DNA from: Rhodoferax sp.
GTDB taxonomy: Bacteria; Pseudomonadota; Gammaproteobacteria; Burkholderiales; Burkholderiaceae_C
Assembly: GCA_024236015.1 (NCBI GenBank)
Contig: JACKLK010000015.1
Location: 14,519 to 78,518, forward strand
DNA: 64,000 nucleotides
Direction of reading: 5' to 3'
Shown here: positions 17,337 to 25,552 of the stretch, one piece after another
Numbering within the stretch: position 1 is the stretch's first letter
Layout: each line of letters opens with the position of its first letter
Position numbers and translations under genes: made by a program
The notes under the pieces: generated by a model
Seen by the model: the letters and a program-made list of their open reading frames with translations, nothing else
The model's database searches: none
Told to the model about the DNA's origin: nothing

Positions 17337-18425
17337 TTATTCGGCCGCGGGGCCGGCGCCGCGCCGTCCCCGGCCGCGGCGCAGGTTGGCGCCGGCGGCC
17401 GCCCCGGCCAGCCGGTCCTGCGCGCCGCCCCACTGCGCCCGCGCGCCGGTGGACACCTCGCCGAGCGCCTCGACGATGTGTGCGAGCTCGGGCGCGGCGC
17501 CCGAGGGCACGTGCGCGTCGAGCGCGTCGCGCATCGCGCGCAGGTGCGCCGGCGAGGTGCCGCAGCAGCCGCCGATGATGCGCGCGCCGGCGTCCAGCGC
17601 CATGCGCGCGTACACGGCCATCAGTTCGGGCGTGCCGTTGTAGTGGATGGCGCCGTCGACATATTGCGGAATGCCGCAGTTGCCCTTGGCCACCAGCACC
17701 ACCTCCGGGCCGGCGGCCTGCGCCAGGTTGCGGATGCAGGCCACGACCTCGGCGGCGCCGACGCCGCAATTGGTGCCGCAAGCGGCCAGCCGCGGCTGCA
17801 GCGACTGCGCGAGTTGCGCGAAGTCGCTCGGCGACAGGCCCATCATGGTGCGGCCGTTGGTGTCGAAACTCAGCGTGCAGACGATGGGCAGGCCGACGGT
17901 CGCGGCGCCGGCCACGGCCGCCTGCACCTCCTCGGCCGAGGACATGGTCTCGATCCACAACACGTCGACGCCGCCTTCGGCCAGCGCCGCGGCCTGTTCG
18001 GCAAAGGCATCGCGCGCCTGCGCGAACGTCAGCGGGCCGATCGGCTCCATGATCTCGCCGGTCGGGCCCATGCTGCCGGCCACGGCGATCTCGCGTCCGC
18101 CGGCATCGTCGGCCACCGCACGCGCCAGCTCGGCCGCGCGGCGGTTGATCTCGGCCACCCGGTCCTGCGCCTGGTGCAGCTTGAGCCGGTAACGCGTACC
18201 GCCGAAGCTGTTGGTCAGGATGATGTCGGCGCCGGCGTCGACAAAACTGCGGTGCAGGTCGGAGATCTTGTGCGGCTGTTCAAAATTCCACAACTCGGGC
18301 GCATCCCCCGAGACCAGGCCGACGTTGAACAAATTGCTGCCGGTGGCGCCATCGGCCAGCAGCCAGGCCCGGCTGTGCAGCAGGCGCAGGAAACGGTTGG
18401 ACGCGAGGCTGGGGGAGGCGGTCAT
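17337..18425 (-). CDS. Homocysteine S-methyltransferase (MetH N-domain / BHMT-like)
   Basis: A 362-residue (beta/alpha)8 barrel that transfers a methyl group to homocysteine. The zinc thiols are visible as Cys220 (GTNCGVG) and Cys287-Cys288 (GGCCGTSP). LADGATGSNLFNVGL is the usual N-terminal strand motif. It is a stand-alone version of the first MetH module. The methyl-folate-binding and B12-binding modules are encoded separately upstream in the same island. It could take methyl from the corrinoid protein (making methionine) or act as a betaine-homocysteine methyltransferase. Neighbouring choline/betaine genes leave both options open. Confidence 0.88.
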   Translation of the reverse strand: MTASPSLASNRFLRLLHSRAWLLADGATGSNLFNVGLVSGDAPELWNFEQPHKISDLHRSFVDAGADIILTNSFGGTRYRLKLHQAQDRVAEINRRAAELARAVADDAGGREIAVAGSMGPTGEIMEPIGPLTFAQARDAFAEQAAALAEGGVDVLWIETMSSAEEVQAAVAGAATVGLPIVCTLSFDTNGRTMMGLSPSDFAQLAQSLQPRLAACGTNCGVGAAEVVACIRNLAQAAGPEVVLVAKGNCGIPQYVDGAIHYNGTPELMAVYARMALDAGARIIGGCCGTSPAHLRAMRDALDAHVPSGAAPELAHIVEALGEVSTGARAQWGGAQDRLAGAAAGANLRRGRGRRGAGPAAE

Positions 18426-18491
18426 GGTGGAGGGGTCCTGCGCAAGGGCCGGTGATGGTCGTCGGGGTTGGTGTGGCGATCGGGATCGCGC

Positions 18492-19532
18492 TCAGCGGAT
18501 CTCGTCGGGCGTGACGATGATCCAGTTGCGGTTGGCGGTGACCGGATGCGCAAGGGCGCTCTGGTGCCCGGCGTGCTCGTCCTGCAGCGCCTGGATATGG
18601 TCGCGGTAGCTGTCCTTGCGCGCGATGAACAGGCGCAGTCCGCCGCGGTCCGGGTCCGGCCCGCGCAGGAACATCGGGCCGTCGCTCAGCGGCGTGTCGC
18701 CGGCCACCAGGATGGGTTTCTTCCACGGATGGATATAGGTGTGGATCGCCGCCTGCTTGCCTTCGTACCAGGTCAGCGGCGCCCACAACGCGGTCGTCAA
18801 TTCGTCGTCCAGCAGCAGCGCCGGGTCGTAGCGGTGTTCGGCGATCAGCTTGCGCGCCGTGGTGACGGTACCGGCGGCGCGGTCGCGCAGCAACACGGTC
18901 ACGCCGATCACGTTCTGCGGCTTGACGTGGTAGCCGTATTGCGGGTCCGACACCAGCATGCGCACGATCTCCTCGCTGGCCGCGCTGACGATGTAGACCT
19001 CGATGCCGTGCGCCGTCAGCGCCCGGAACAGCTCCTGCGTGCCGCGCTGCATGCGCGGCACCTCGATGGCCAGCTCGACCACGTCGTCGCCGACGTATTG
19101 CCACGCGGGAACCGGTTCGCCCGACGCCAGCATGTCGTCCAGGTGGCGCTTGATCTCGCGCAGCGTGAAGCCGGCGAAGACCTGGGTCGCCCACGGATAT
19201 CCGACCTGGTCGTCGATCTCGCCCAGGCGCTGGTAATAACTGGTCAGGCTCTCGCGCCGCGTCGGCGTGTCGCGAAACGGAATCAGCTGCAGCGACGGCG
19301 CCAGGGTCTCGCGGGTCAACACGCCGCGCAGCTCCATGAAGGCCAGCAAGGCGCCGAGCAGGTCATGGTGGTAGGTGGTGTAGTCGGCGTCGAACACCAC
19401 GTAGGCGCCGGTGTGGGCATGGGCCTGGATCAGGTCCGCCAGCGGCGCGGCGGCGTGGGCCGGCCAATGTGCCAGCATCGCTGCCACGGCGGCCTTGTCC
19501 GGCCTGGCGGGGGTGGTGTCGGAATTCTTCAT
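18492..19532 (-). CDS. HAD-family phosphatase, phosphorylcholine-phosphatase-like
   Basis: A 346-residue HAD hydrolase. Motif I is FDADYTTYHHDL near residues 47-58, with the first Asp as nucleophile. Motif IV appears late as AGDTPLSDGPMFLRG. The insertion pattern and the D-x-D-Y-T-T-Y motif recall PchP, the phosphorylcholine phosphatase of Pseudomonas, which releases choline. There is no obvious signal peptide, whereas PchP is periplasmic, so location may differ. Its position between a choline/betaine-type binding protein and a homocysteine methyltransferase supports a role in choline supply. Confidence 0.72.
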   Translation of the reverse strand: MKNSDTTPARPDKAAVAAMLAHWPAHAAAPLADLIQAHAHTGAYVVFDADYTTYHHDLLGALLAFMELRGVLTRETLAPSLQLIPFRDTPTRRESLTSYYQRLGEIDDQVGYPWATQVFAGFTLREIKRHLDDMLASGEPVPAWQYVGDDVVELAIEVPRMQRGTQELFRALTAHGIEVYIVSAASEEIVRMLVSDPQYGYHVKPQNVIGVTVLLRDRAAGTVTTARKLIAEHRYDPALLLDDELTTALWAPLTWYEGKQAAIHTYIHPWKKPILVAGDTPLSDGPMFLRGPDPDRGGLRLFIARKDSYRDHIQALQDEHAGHQSALAHPVTANRNWIIVTPDEIR

Positions 19533-19557
19533 CGAGTTGTGCCGCGGATATCGCCCG

Positions 19558-20502
19558 TTACCGCCGGAGCGCCGCTGTCACCGCGGCCAGCGCGTCCTGA
19601 CCGTCGATGGTGGTCACGCCGAGCAGCCAGGGGGCCACCACCGAGGGATTCTTCTGCAGGTAGGCGCGCGCGGCGGCATGCGGCCGGCCCTTCTCGAGGA
19701 TGGGAACCATGACATGGCTCTGCATCTCGGCCGTGAAGCGCAGGTTGGACAACAAGGCCGCGACGTTGGGACAACGCTCCCGGTACCCACGTGCCAGCAC
19801 GGTGTAGACCCGAGCCGCGCCGTCGTCCGGCCCGAACACCTCGTCGCCGCCACTGAGGTAATGCATCTTCAGCTGCACGTTCATCGGATGCGGCTCCCAG
19901 GCCAGGAACACGATCGCCTTGCGGCTGCGGCTGGCGGCCTGCACCTGCGCCAGCATCGCCGCCTCCGACGACTCGACCAGCGTGAAGCCGCCCAGGCCGA
20001 AGCGGTTGTCGCGGATCATGCGCCGGATCGGCGCGTTGGCTTCGCTGCCGGCCTCGATGCCGTGGATCCGGCCCTCGAGCGCCTTCTCGAAACGGGCGAT
20101 GTCGGCGAAGCTCCTGAGCCCCTTGTCGTGGAGATGGCGCGGCACCGCCAGCGTGTAGCGGGCGCCGCTCAGGTTGGGGGCCTCCAGCACCTCGACCTGC
20201 GCGTCGCGCACGAAGGGTTCGACGACCGGCACCATCGAGGGTTTCCAGTAACCGAGGAAGGCGTCGATCTGCCGGTTCTTCATGCCGGTCATGGCGACGG
20301 GCAGCGCGGCCAGCGTGGCACTGGGCTGGTAACCCAGGGCCTCGAGCACCACCGATGCCAGGCCGTTGGCCGCGGCGATGTCGCTCCAGCCCACGTCGGC
20401 GAACCGCACCGCCTTGCAGCTGGCGGGCTCCGCCGCCGCCACCGGTGTTGCGGCAAGCAGGGATGCGAGGGCAAGGACAAGTGACGGGAAGGCGCGGGAC
20501 AT
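19558..20502 (-). CDS. Glycine betaine/choline ABC transporter binding protein (ChoX-like)
   Basis: A 314-residue periplasmic protein with a Sec signal (MSRAFPSLVLALASLLAATP, cleavage near AAAEP). It has the OpuAC/ChoX pattern: VRFADVGWSDIAAANGLA, then ALPVAMTGMKNRQIDAFLGY and FLAWEPHPMN. ChoX proteins bind choline or betaine in an aromatic cage, and the conserved Trp positions (GW, YW, AWEPH) are present. No permease or ATPase gene for it lies in the window, so it must feed components encoded elsewhere. The start is set by the signal peptide. Specificity is inferred. Confidence 0.82.
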   Translation of the reverse strand: MSRAFPSLVLALASLLAATPVAAAEPASCKAVRFADVGWSDIAAANGLASVVLEALGYQPSATLAALPVAMTGMKNRQIDAFLGYWKPSMVPVVEPFVRDAQVEVLEAPNLSGARYTLAVPRHLHDKGLRSFADIARFEKALEGRIHGIEAGSEANAPIRRMIRDNRFGLGGFTLVESSEAAMLAQVQAASRSRKAIVFLAWEPHPMNVQLKMHYLSGGDEVFGPDDGAARVYTVLARGYRERCPNVAALLSNLRFTAEMQSHVMVPILEKGRPHAAARAYLQKNPSVVAPWLLGVTTIDGQDALAAVTAALRR

Positions 20503-20600
20503 CGTGGGTTCGGTGGTCGTCGGGTTGGCAGCGAGGCGGTGCCGCGGGCCGCGGCTTGCAGGCCCCTGCCCGGACAGCGGCCACGCTGGCCCGCACCATT

Positions 20601-22643
20601 CTAGGAGGCAGCCTGCGCCCGTGCCGCTTCGCGCCGCGCACCCCGGCGGCCCCGGCCCGGCGATTCGGTGTTGACCGGCTGGCGCTCGGGCAGGGTCACC
20701 GACTCGCGCAGGCGCTCGTACGGCGCGGTCAGGTGCGGAATGGCCATCGCCTCGACGAAGAACTCCTGGAACCGCGGCTCCACGGCGGTCTCGATCTTCT
20801 CGATCCGGCGCACCAGCGACTCGATCGTGGGCCGCGCACGCTGGTCGAGCAGCGCGATGCGCGCACCGGTGCCCGCGGCGTTGCCGGCCGAGCTGACCTG
20901 CTCGAGCGTGCAGTCCGGGATCATGCCCAGCACCATGGCGTACTTGACGTCGATATGGCTGCCGAAGGCGCCGGCCAGCCGGATCTTGTCGACCTTGTCG
21001 ATGCCCATGCGTTCCATCAGCAGGCGCACGCCGGCATACAGCGCGGCCTTGCCCAGCTGGATGGCGCGCACGTCGTTCTGCGTCACCCGGATCACGCTGC
21101 CGCCCTCGGGCGCCGGCCACAACTCGTAGGCGAAGGTGCGCCCGTCGCTGTGGATGCGCGGGCAACGCGCCGCCAGTTCGCCATTGATGACGCCATCGTG
21201 GCGGATCACGCCGGCCAGGTACAACTCGGCCAGCACCTCGATGATGCCCGAGCCGCAGATGCCGGTCACGCCGGTGGCGCCGATGGCCTCGACAAAACCC
21301 GGGTCGTCGGACCACAACTCGCATCCGATGACCTTGAACCGCGGCTCCAGCGTGCCCGCATCGATGCGCACCCGCTCGATCGCGCCGGGCGCGGCGCGCT
21401 GGCCGCAGCTGATCTGCGCGCCTTCGAAGGCCGGACCGGTCGGGCTGGAGCAGGCCAGCAGCCGCTTGCGGTTGCCCAGCACGATCTCGGCGTTGGTGCC
21501 CACGTCCACCAGCAGCGTGATCTCGTCGGACAGGTCGGGCCGTTCGGCCAGCACCACACCGGCGGTGTCGGCGCCCACGTGGCCGGCGATACACGGCAAT
21601 ACATAGATGCGGGCGTTGCGGTGGATGGCGAAGTCGATCTCGACCGCCCAGATCGTGATCGCGTGGTCGCTGGCCAGCGCGAACGGCGCGCCGCCGAGTT
21701 CGATCGGCGAGATGCCCAGCAGCAGGTGGTGCATGATGGGATTGCCGACAAACGTGGCCTCGAGGATGTCGGTCGGGTCGATGCCGACCTGGAAGGCGAC
21801 GTCGGCCGCGAGCTGGTTGATCGCCACCCGTACCGCCTGTGTCATCTCCTTCTCGCCGCCCGGGTTCATCATCAGATACGAGACCCGGCTCATCAGGTCC
21901 TCGCCGAAGCGGATCTGCGGGTTCATGATGCCCGAGGCCGCCACCACCTCGCCGGTGGACAGGTTGCACAGATGGGCGGCGATGGTGGTCGAGCCCACGT
22001 CGATCGCGATGCCGTAGGTGTGTTCGCGGAAACCCGGCCAGACCGCGATGATCTGGTTGCCGCCGTGCACCGCCACGGTGACCTTCCAGTCGCCTTCGCG
22101 CAGCGCCTGCTGCAGCCGGTGCAGCACCAGCACGTCGCACTTGAGGTCGGTCAGCCGCCATTCGAATTCGAGCGCGTCCTCGAGCCGGCGCAGGTCGCCG
22201 GACGGGTCGTGCATGTCGGGTTGCTGCACCTCGACGAAATGCAGGCGCACCACCGGATTGAGCTGGATGTCGTGGGCCTCGGCCTCCTTGCGCACGACCT
22301 GGCGATGCAGCTGGCTGGCCGACGGCACGTCGATGACCACGTCGCCCAGCACCTGGGTCGAACACGACAGCCGCATGCCCTCGTCCATCGGCTGGGTGCT
22401 GCAGTATTCCTGCTCCACCGCGCTGAACGCGGACAGGTGCTCCGGCCGCGAACGCACGCCGTGCTTGGCGAACTCGCCCACCGCCTGCGTGACCTGGCAG
22501 CGCCCGCAGATGCCGCGCCCGCCGCAGACCGAATCGATGTCCACGCCCAGCGAGCGGGCCGCCTGCAGCACCATGGTGCCGACCGGGAACCGGCCCCGGC
22601 GACCGGAAGGCGTGAAAACGACCAACGGGTCCTTTGTGCTCAT
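20601..22643 (-). CDS. Corrinoid activation protein (RACE/ASKHA, [2Fe-2S])
   Basis: A 680-residue two-part protein. Residues 1-100 form a plant-type ferredoxin domain with Cys40, Cys46, Cys49 and Cys94 as cluster ligands (SVCGGRGICGRCQ). The rest is an ASKHA ATPase-like domain with YGIAIDVGSTTIAAHL, LLVDVGTNAEIVLGNRKR and the C-terminal LAGAFGSHIDVKYA. This is the layout of RamA/RACE proteins, which reduce inactive Co(II) corrinoid to Co(I) using ATP. It should reactivate the corrinoid protein encoded at 26198-26899. The start comes just after the GC-rich repeat at 22647-22731. Confidence 0.9.
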   Translation of the reverse strand: MSTKDPLVVFTPSGRRGRFPVGTMVLQAARSLGVDIDSVCGGRGICGRCQVTQAVGEFAKHGVRSRPEHLSAFSAVEQEYCSTQPMDEGMRLSCSTQVLGDVVIDVPSASQLHRQVVRKEAEAHDIQLNPVVRLHFVEVQQPDMHDPSGDLRRLEDALEFEWRLTDLKCDVLVLHRLQQALREGDWKVTVAVHGGNQIIAVWPGFREHTYGIAIDVGSTTIAAHLCNLSTGEVVAASGIMNPQIRFGEDLMSRVSYLMMNPGGEKEMTQAVRVAINQLAADVAFQVGIDPTDILEATFVGNPIMHHLLLGISPIELGGAPFALASDHAITIWAVEIDFAIHRNARIYVLPCIAGHVGADTAGVVLAERPDLSDEITLLVDVGTNAEIVLGNRKRLLACSSPTGPAFEGAQISCGQRAAPGAIERVRIDAGTLEPRFKVIGCELWSDDPGFVEAIGATGVTGICGSGIIEVLAELYLAGVIRHDGVINGELAARCPRIHSDGRTFAYELWPAPEGGSVIRVTQNDVRAIQLGKAALYAGVRLLMERMGIDKVDKIRLAGAFGSHIDVKYAMVLGMIPDCTLEQVSSAGNAAGTGARIALLDQRARPTIESLVRRIEKIETAVEPRFQEFFVEAMAIPHLTAPYERLRESVTLPERQPVNTESPGRGRRGARREAARAQAAS

Positions 22644-22646
22644 GTG

Positions 22647-22731
22647 GCCCCCACGCTTGTCGCTACGCGTACTGCGCTGCCCCCCGAGGGGGCTAATTTC
22701 CCTTGGGGCGGCCCGGCGGGAAATTGCTGTG
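22647..22731. repeat. Comamonad-type intergenic GC-hairpin repeat
   Basis: This sequence contains GCCCCCCGAGGGGGC (22679-22693), followed by a second dyad AATTTCCC...GGGAAATT (22695-22725). The combination 'cccacgct...cgctgccccccgaggggg...cttggggcggccc' is, as I recall, a widespread intergenic repeat in Comamonadaceae. It splits the corrinoid operon between the methyl-folate transferase gene and the RACE gene. In the RNA it would form two stacked hairpins and could attenuate transcription or protect an mRNA end. Confidence 0.65.
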
Positions 22732-22771
22732 AGAGCATGTGTCGCATATCGTCCGTCTGCATTCCTGGCCC

Positions 22772-23683
22772 TCAGGCGCGCCGGCGTCTCCCCACCTCGC
22801 GCCGGCCGCGGCCCATTTCGCCATCGGCTCCCATGGCCGGCGCCTCGCGGAACTTGCGGATCCAGCGCATGCAGTCGGGGTCGTGGCCCATCATCACGTC
22901 GGCCGACATGATGGCCTTGACCACCTCGGCGTGCAGCGGGTTGGTGATGGCCGAGGTCATGCCGGCGGCGATCGCCATGGTCAGGAAGCCGGCATTGATG
23001 CCGTTGCGTTCGGGCAGGCCGAAACTCACGTTCGACGCGCCGCAGGTGGTGTTGACCTTGAGTTCGGTGCGCAGCCGGTGCACCAGCTGCATCACCTGCA
23101 CGCCGGCCTGGTTGATCGCGCCGATCGGCATCACCAGCGGGTCGACGACGATGTCGCTGGCCGGGATGCCATGGTCGGCGGCGCGCTCGACGATCTTCTT
23201 GGCCACCGCGAAACGCACGTCCGGATCCTGCGAGATGCCGGTCTCGTCGTTCGAGATCGCGACCACCGCGGCGCCGTATTTGGCCACCAGCGGCAACACC
23301 GTCTCCAGGCGGTCCTCCTCGCCGGTGACCGAGTTCACCAGCGGCTTGCCCTTGTAGACCGCCAGCCCCGCCTCCAGCGCGGCGACGATGGACGAGTCGA
23401 TCGACAGCGGCACGTCGGTGACCGACTGCACGAGTTCGATCGCCTTGGCCAGCAGCGCCGGCTCGTCGGCCAGCGGAATGCCGGCGTTGACGTCGAGCAT
23501 GTGCGCGCCGGCCTCGACCTGCGCCAATGCGTCCGAGATCACGCGGCTGTAGTCGCCGGCCAGCATCTCGGCGGCCAGGATCTTGCGCCCGGTCGGGTTG
23601 ATGCGCTCGCCGATGATGACGAAGGGCCGGTCGAAGCCGATCACGACCTCCCGGGTGGCGGAACTGATGACGGTATCGGTCAC
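22772..23683 (-). CDS. Methyltetrahydrofolate:corrinoid methyltransferase (pterin-binding)
   Basis: A 303-residue pterin-binding TIM barrel like AcsE/MtvA-type methyltransferases and the second module of MetH. Motifs include GERINPTGRKILAAEML, AHMLDVNAGIP, LSIDSS, NSVTGEE and the late TTCGASNVSFGLPERN. It moves methyl between tetrahydrofolate and the corrinoid protein. The GTG start at 23683 is preceded by AAGGAAGC and shares a base with the reductase stop (TAGTG), so the genes are tightly coupled. The last 20 residues are Arg/Gly-rich and probably disordered. Confidence 0.9.
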   Translation of the reverse strand: MTDTVISSATREVVIGFDRPFVIIGERINPTGRKILAAEMLAGDYSRVISDALAQVEAGAHMLDVNAGIPLADEPALLAKAIELVQSVTDVPLSIDSSIVAALEAGLAVYKGKPLVNSVTGEEDRLETVLPLVAKYGAAVVAISNDETGISQDPDVRFAVAKKIVERAADHGIPASDIVVDPLVMPIGAINQAGVQVMQLVHRLRTELKVNTTCGASNVSFGLPERNGINAGFLTMAIAAGMTSAITNPLHAEVVKAIMSADVMMGHDPDCMRWIRKFREAPAMGADGEMGRGRREVGRRRRA

Positions 23684-24711
23684 TATGCTGCTTCCTTGTT
23701 GGGTTCGATGGGAACGGGTTGGAGGTCGGGCCTGGGGCGCCAGGGTTCGCGGCCGGCCAGCACGCCGGACTTCTGGATGATCTCGGCCACGGTCTCTTCC
23801 TGCCGGTAGGCCATGACGTGCACGCCGGCCACGCCCTTGATCTCGCGGATCTCGTTGATGATGTCGATGCAGATCTGGCGCCCCTCGAGCGCCTGCTTCT
23901 CGGCGCCGGACATGCGCCGGATGATGGCGTCCGGGATATGCACGCCCGGCACGTTGGCGCGCATCCACTCGGCCGCCTTGGCGCTGCGCAGCGGGCCGAC
24001 GCCCACCAGGATGAACACCTTGTCGAGCAGGCCGAGGTCCTCGACCTGCTGCATGTAGGCGCGCAGCCGCGGCACGTCATAACAATACTGGGTCTGCACG
24101 AACTGGGCCCCGGCGGCCACCTTCTTGGCCAGGCGGTCGGCGCGCCATTCGAACGGCAGCCCGAACGGATTGGCCGCCGCGCCCAGGAACACCCGCGGCG
24201 CATAGGTGATCTTGCGCCCGCTCTGGAAGCGGTGGTTCTCGCGCATGTCGCGCGCCATCTCCAGCAGCGACATGCAATCGAGGTCGAACACCGGCTTGGC
24301 CTGCGGATGGTCGCCCGACTGCACGCCGTCGCCGGTCAGGCACAACATGTTGCACACGCCCATCGCCGCGCCGCCGAGGATGTCGCCCTGGATCGCGATC
24401 CGGTTCTTGTCGCGGCAGGAGATCTGCATGACGATGGCGTAGCCCTTGCGCGCCAGCAGCGAACACACGGCGACACTGGACATGTGGCAGTTGGCGCCGC
24501 TGCCGTCGGTGGCGTTGATCGCGTCGACATAACCGTCGAAGATGCGCGCGCGCCGGAACACGTCTTCCGGATCGGCCGAATCCGGCGGATCGAGTTCGGT
24601 CGTGACCGCGAACGCGCCGCGGCGCAGCACACGCTCGAGCCGCCCGGGCGAGCTGTGGCCGGGCAGGATGGGCATCGGATAACCGGGGACCGGTTCGTCT
24701 TCGAATTTCAC
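23683..24711 (-). CDS. Methylenetetrahydrofolate reductase
   Basis: A 342-residue MetF-type flavoprotein that interconverts methylene- and methyl-tetrahydrofolate. Motifs include VTTELDPPDSADPEDVFRRA, NATDGSGANCHMSS, LCLTGDGV and FVQTQYCYDVPRLRAYM (the substrate-loop Q-T/P-x-Y-D equivalent). Start GTG 24711 overlaps the stop of the upstream Cys-rich partner (GTGA). MetF with a separate Cys-rich MetV-like protein is known from Wood-Ljungdahl-type reductases, which use ferredoxin or other carriers. The direction may therefore be methyl oxidation rather than methionine synthesis. Confidence 0.88.
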   Translation of the reverse strand: MKFEDEPVPGYPMPILPGHSSPGRLERVLRRGAFAVTTELDPPDSADPEDVFRRARIFDGYVDAINATDGSGANCHMSSVAVCSLLARKGYAIVMQISCRDKNRIAIQGDILGGAAMGVCNMLCLTGDGVQSGDHPQAKPVFDLDCMSLLEMARDMRENHRFQSGRKITYAPRVFLGAAANPFGLPFEWRADRLAKKVAAGAQFVQTQYCYDVPRLRAYMQQVEDLGLLDKVFILVGVGPLRSAKAAEWMRANVPGVHIPDAIIRRMSGAEKQALEGRQICIDIINEIREIKGVAGVHVMAYRQEETVAEIIQKSGVLAGREPWRPRPDLQPVPIEPNKEAA

Positions 24712-25184
24712 AGCTTCTCCAGCGCCGCCTCGACGGCCGTGCCTTTCTCGCGCGCCACCTTGAGCCAGGACGAGCGGCCCTCGAGCCGCCGGTCGACCGC
24801 GATCTGCACGACCCGGATCGCCTTGTCGCCACCGACCATGCGCTCGCTGCCCTCGAAGGCCTCGACCCAGACGCAGCGCATCTCCGGCTTGACCTCGCAG
24901 TTGCCGTTGGAGCGCACACCGCCGCAGGGGCCGTTGCGCAGGTTCTTGGGGCAGTTCATCGAGCACGACATGCCGGTGGAGCTCAGTGCGCACTGGCCGC
25001 ACATCTGGCAGTCGAACAGGAAACCCTTGGTCACGCGCTCGACCGCGGCGACCGGTTTTTCCAGCCGCTCGTAACCGATGCGTTTCCACAGCGGATGCAG
25101 CGTGACCAGCACCCATTCGAAGGCGTTGTAGAAAGCCTGCAGGCCGCGTGCATGGCGCACCGACCAGCGTCGCACGGCGTACAT
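24708..25184 (-). CDS. MTHFR C-terminal/MetV-like Cys-rich protein
   Basis: A 158-residue protein with the 'methylene-tetrahydrofolate reductase C-terminal' domain (MetV-like). Eight Cys lie at residues 59, 62, 65, 74, 78, 87, 96 and 104 within FDCQMCGQCALSS, MSCSMNCPK, GPCGGVRSNGNCE and MRCVW. These suit zinc or iron-sulfur binding and electron transfer to MetF. It overlaps the reductase gene by four bases and the upstream small gene by one (TGATG). It confirms that the pair is the two-subunit type of reductase. Confidence 0.85.
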   Translation of the reverse strand: MYAVRRWSVRHARGLQAFYNAFEWVLVTLHPLWKRIGYERLEKPVAAVERVTKGFLFDCQMCGQCALSSTGMSCSMNCPKNLRNGPCGGVRSNGNCEVKPEMRCVWVEAFEGSERMVGGDKAIRVVQIAVDRRLEGRSSWLKVAREKGTAVEAALEKL

Positions 25185-25552
25185 CAGGCGACTCCGCCCG
25201 GCTCGGCCGGCGGCGCTGCCACCGACGGCGGGGTTGCACCCGGGGCGGCCAGCGTCTCGTCGACGCCGTGCGCGCGGATGATGCGCAACAGGTCGGCGTC
25301 GGAATACCGCGCCTCGATCCGGTCCGCCTCGGCCTGCGCCTCGGCCTGCAGGTTGTCGCCGCAGCGGCGCGGCTCGCTGCGTTTCCAGTCGGCCAGGTAG
25401 GCCTCGGAGCCGGACTTGCCGGCGCGCATGGCCGCGCGGTCCACCGCTTCCTGGAAACGATGCGACAGCTGCACCTTGGCGGTCTCGCGCCCGGACTTGA
25501 CCAGCACCTGGGCTGGCACGTCGCGCCAGGAAATCACGATCAGTTTTGCCAA
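25184..25552 (-). CDS. 'Virulence factor' domain protein of corrinoid clusters
   Basis: A 122-residue protein matching a small family labelled 'virulence factor' in databases (AKLIVISWRDVPAQVLVKSG, then AKVQLSHRFQEAVDRAAMRA and SEAYLADWKR). The label is historical and no function is established. A TTG start at 25552 gives the family-typical MAKLIVISWRD start and a 13-base overlap with the DUF1638 gene. The C-terminal 45 residues are Ala/Pro-rich. Its fixed place beside DUF1638, MetV/MetF and corrinoid genes suggests an accessory role in corrinoid methyl transfer or activation. Confidence 0.72.
   Translation of the reverse strand: MAKLIVISWRDVPAQVLVKSGRETAKVQLSHRFQEAVDRAAMRAGKSGSEAYLADWKRSEPRRCGDNLQAEAQAEADRIEARYSDADLLRIIRAHGVDETLAAPGATPPSVAAPPAEPGGVA

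Noticed and set aside
20503..22365. Long open frame on the minus strand extending the ChoX-like gene across the RACE gene
   Set aside because: The region is coded in another frame by the RACE protein with clear motifs, and the signal peptide at 20502 fixes the real start of the binding protein.
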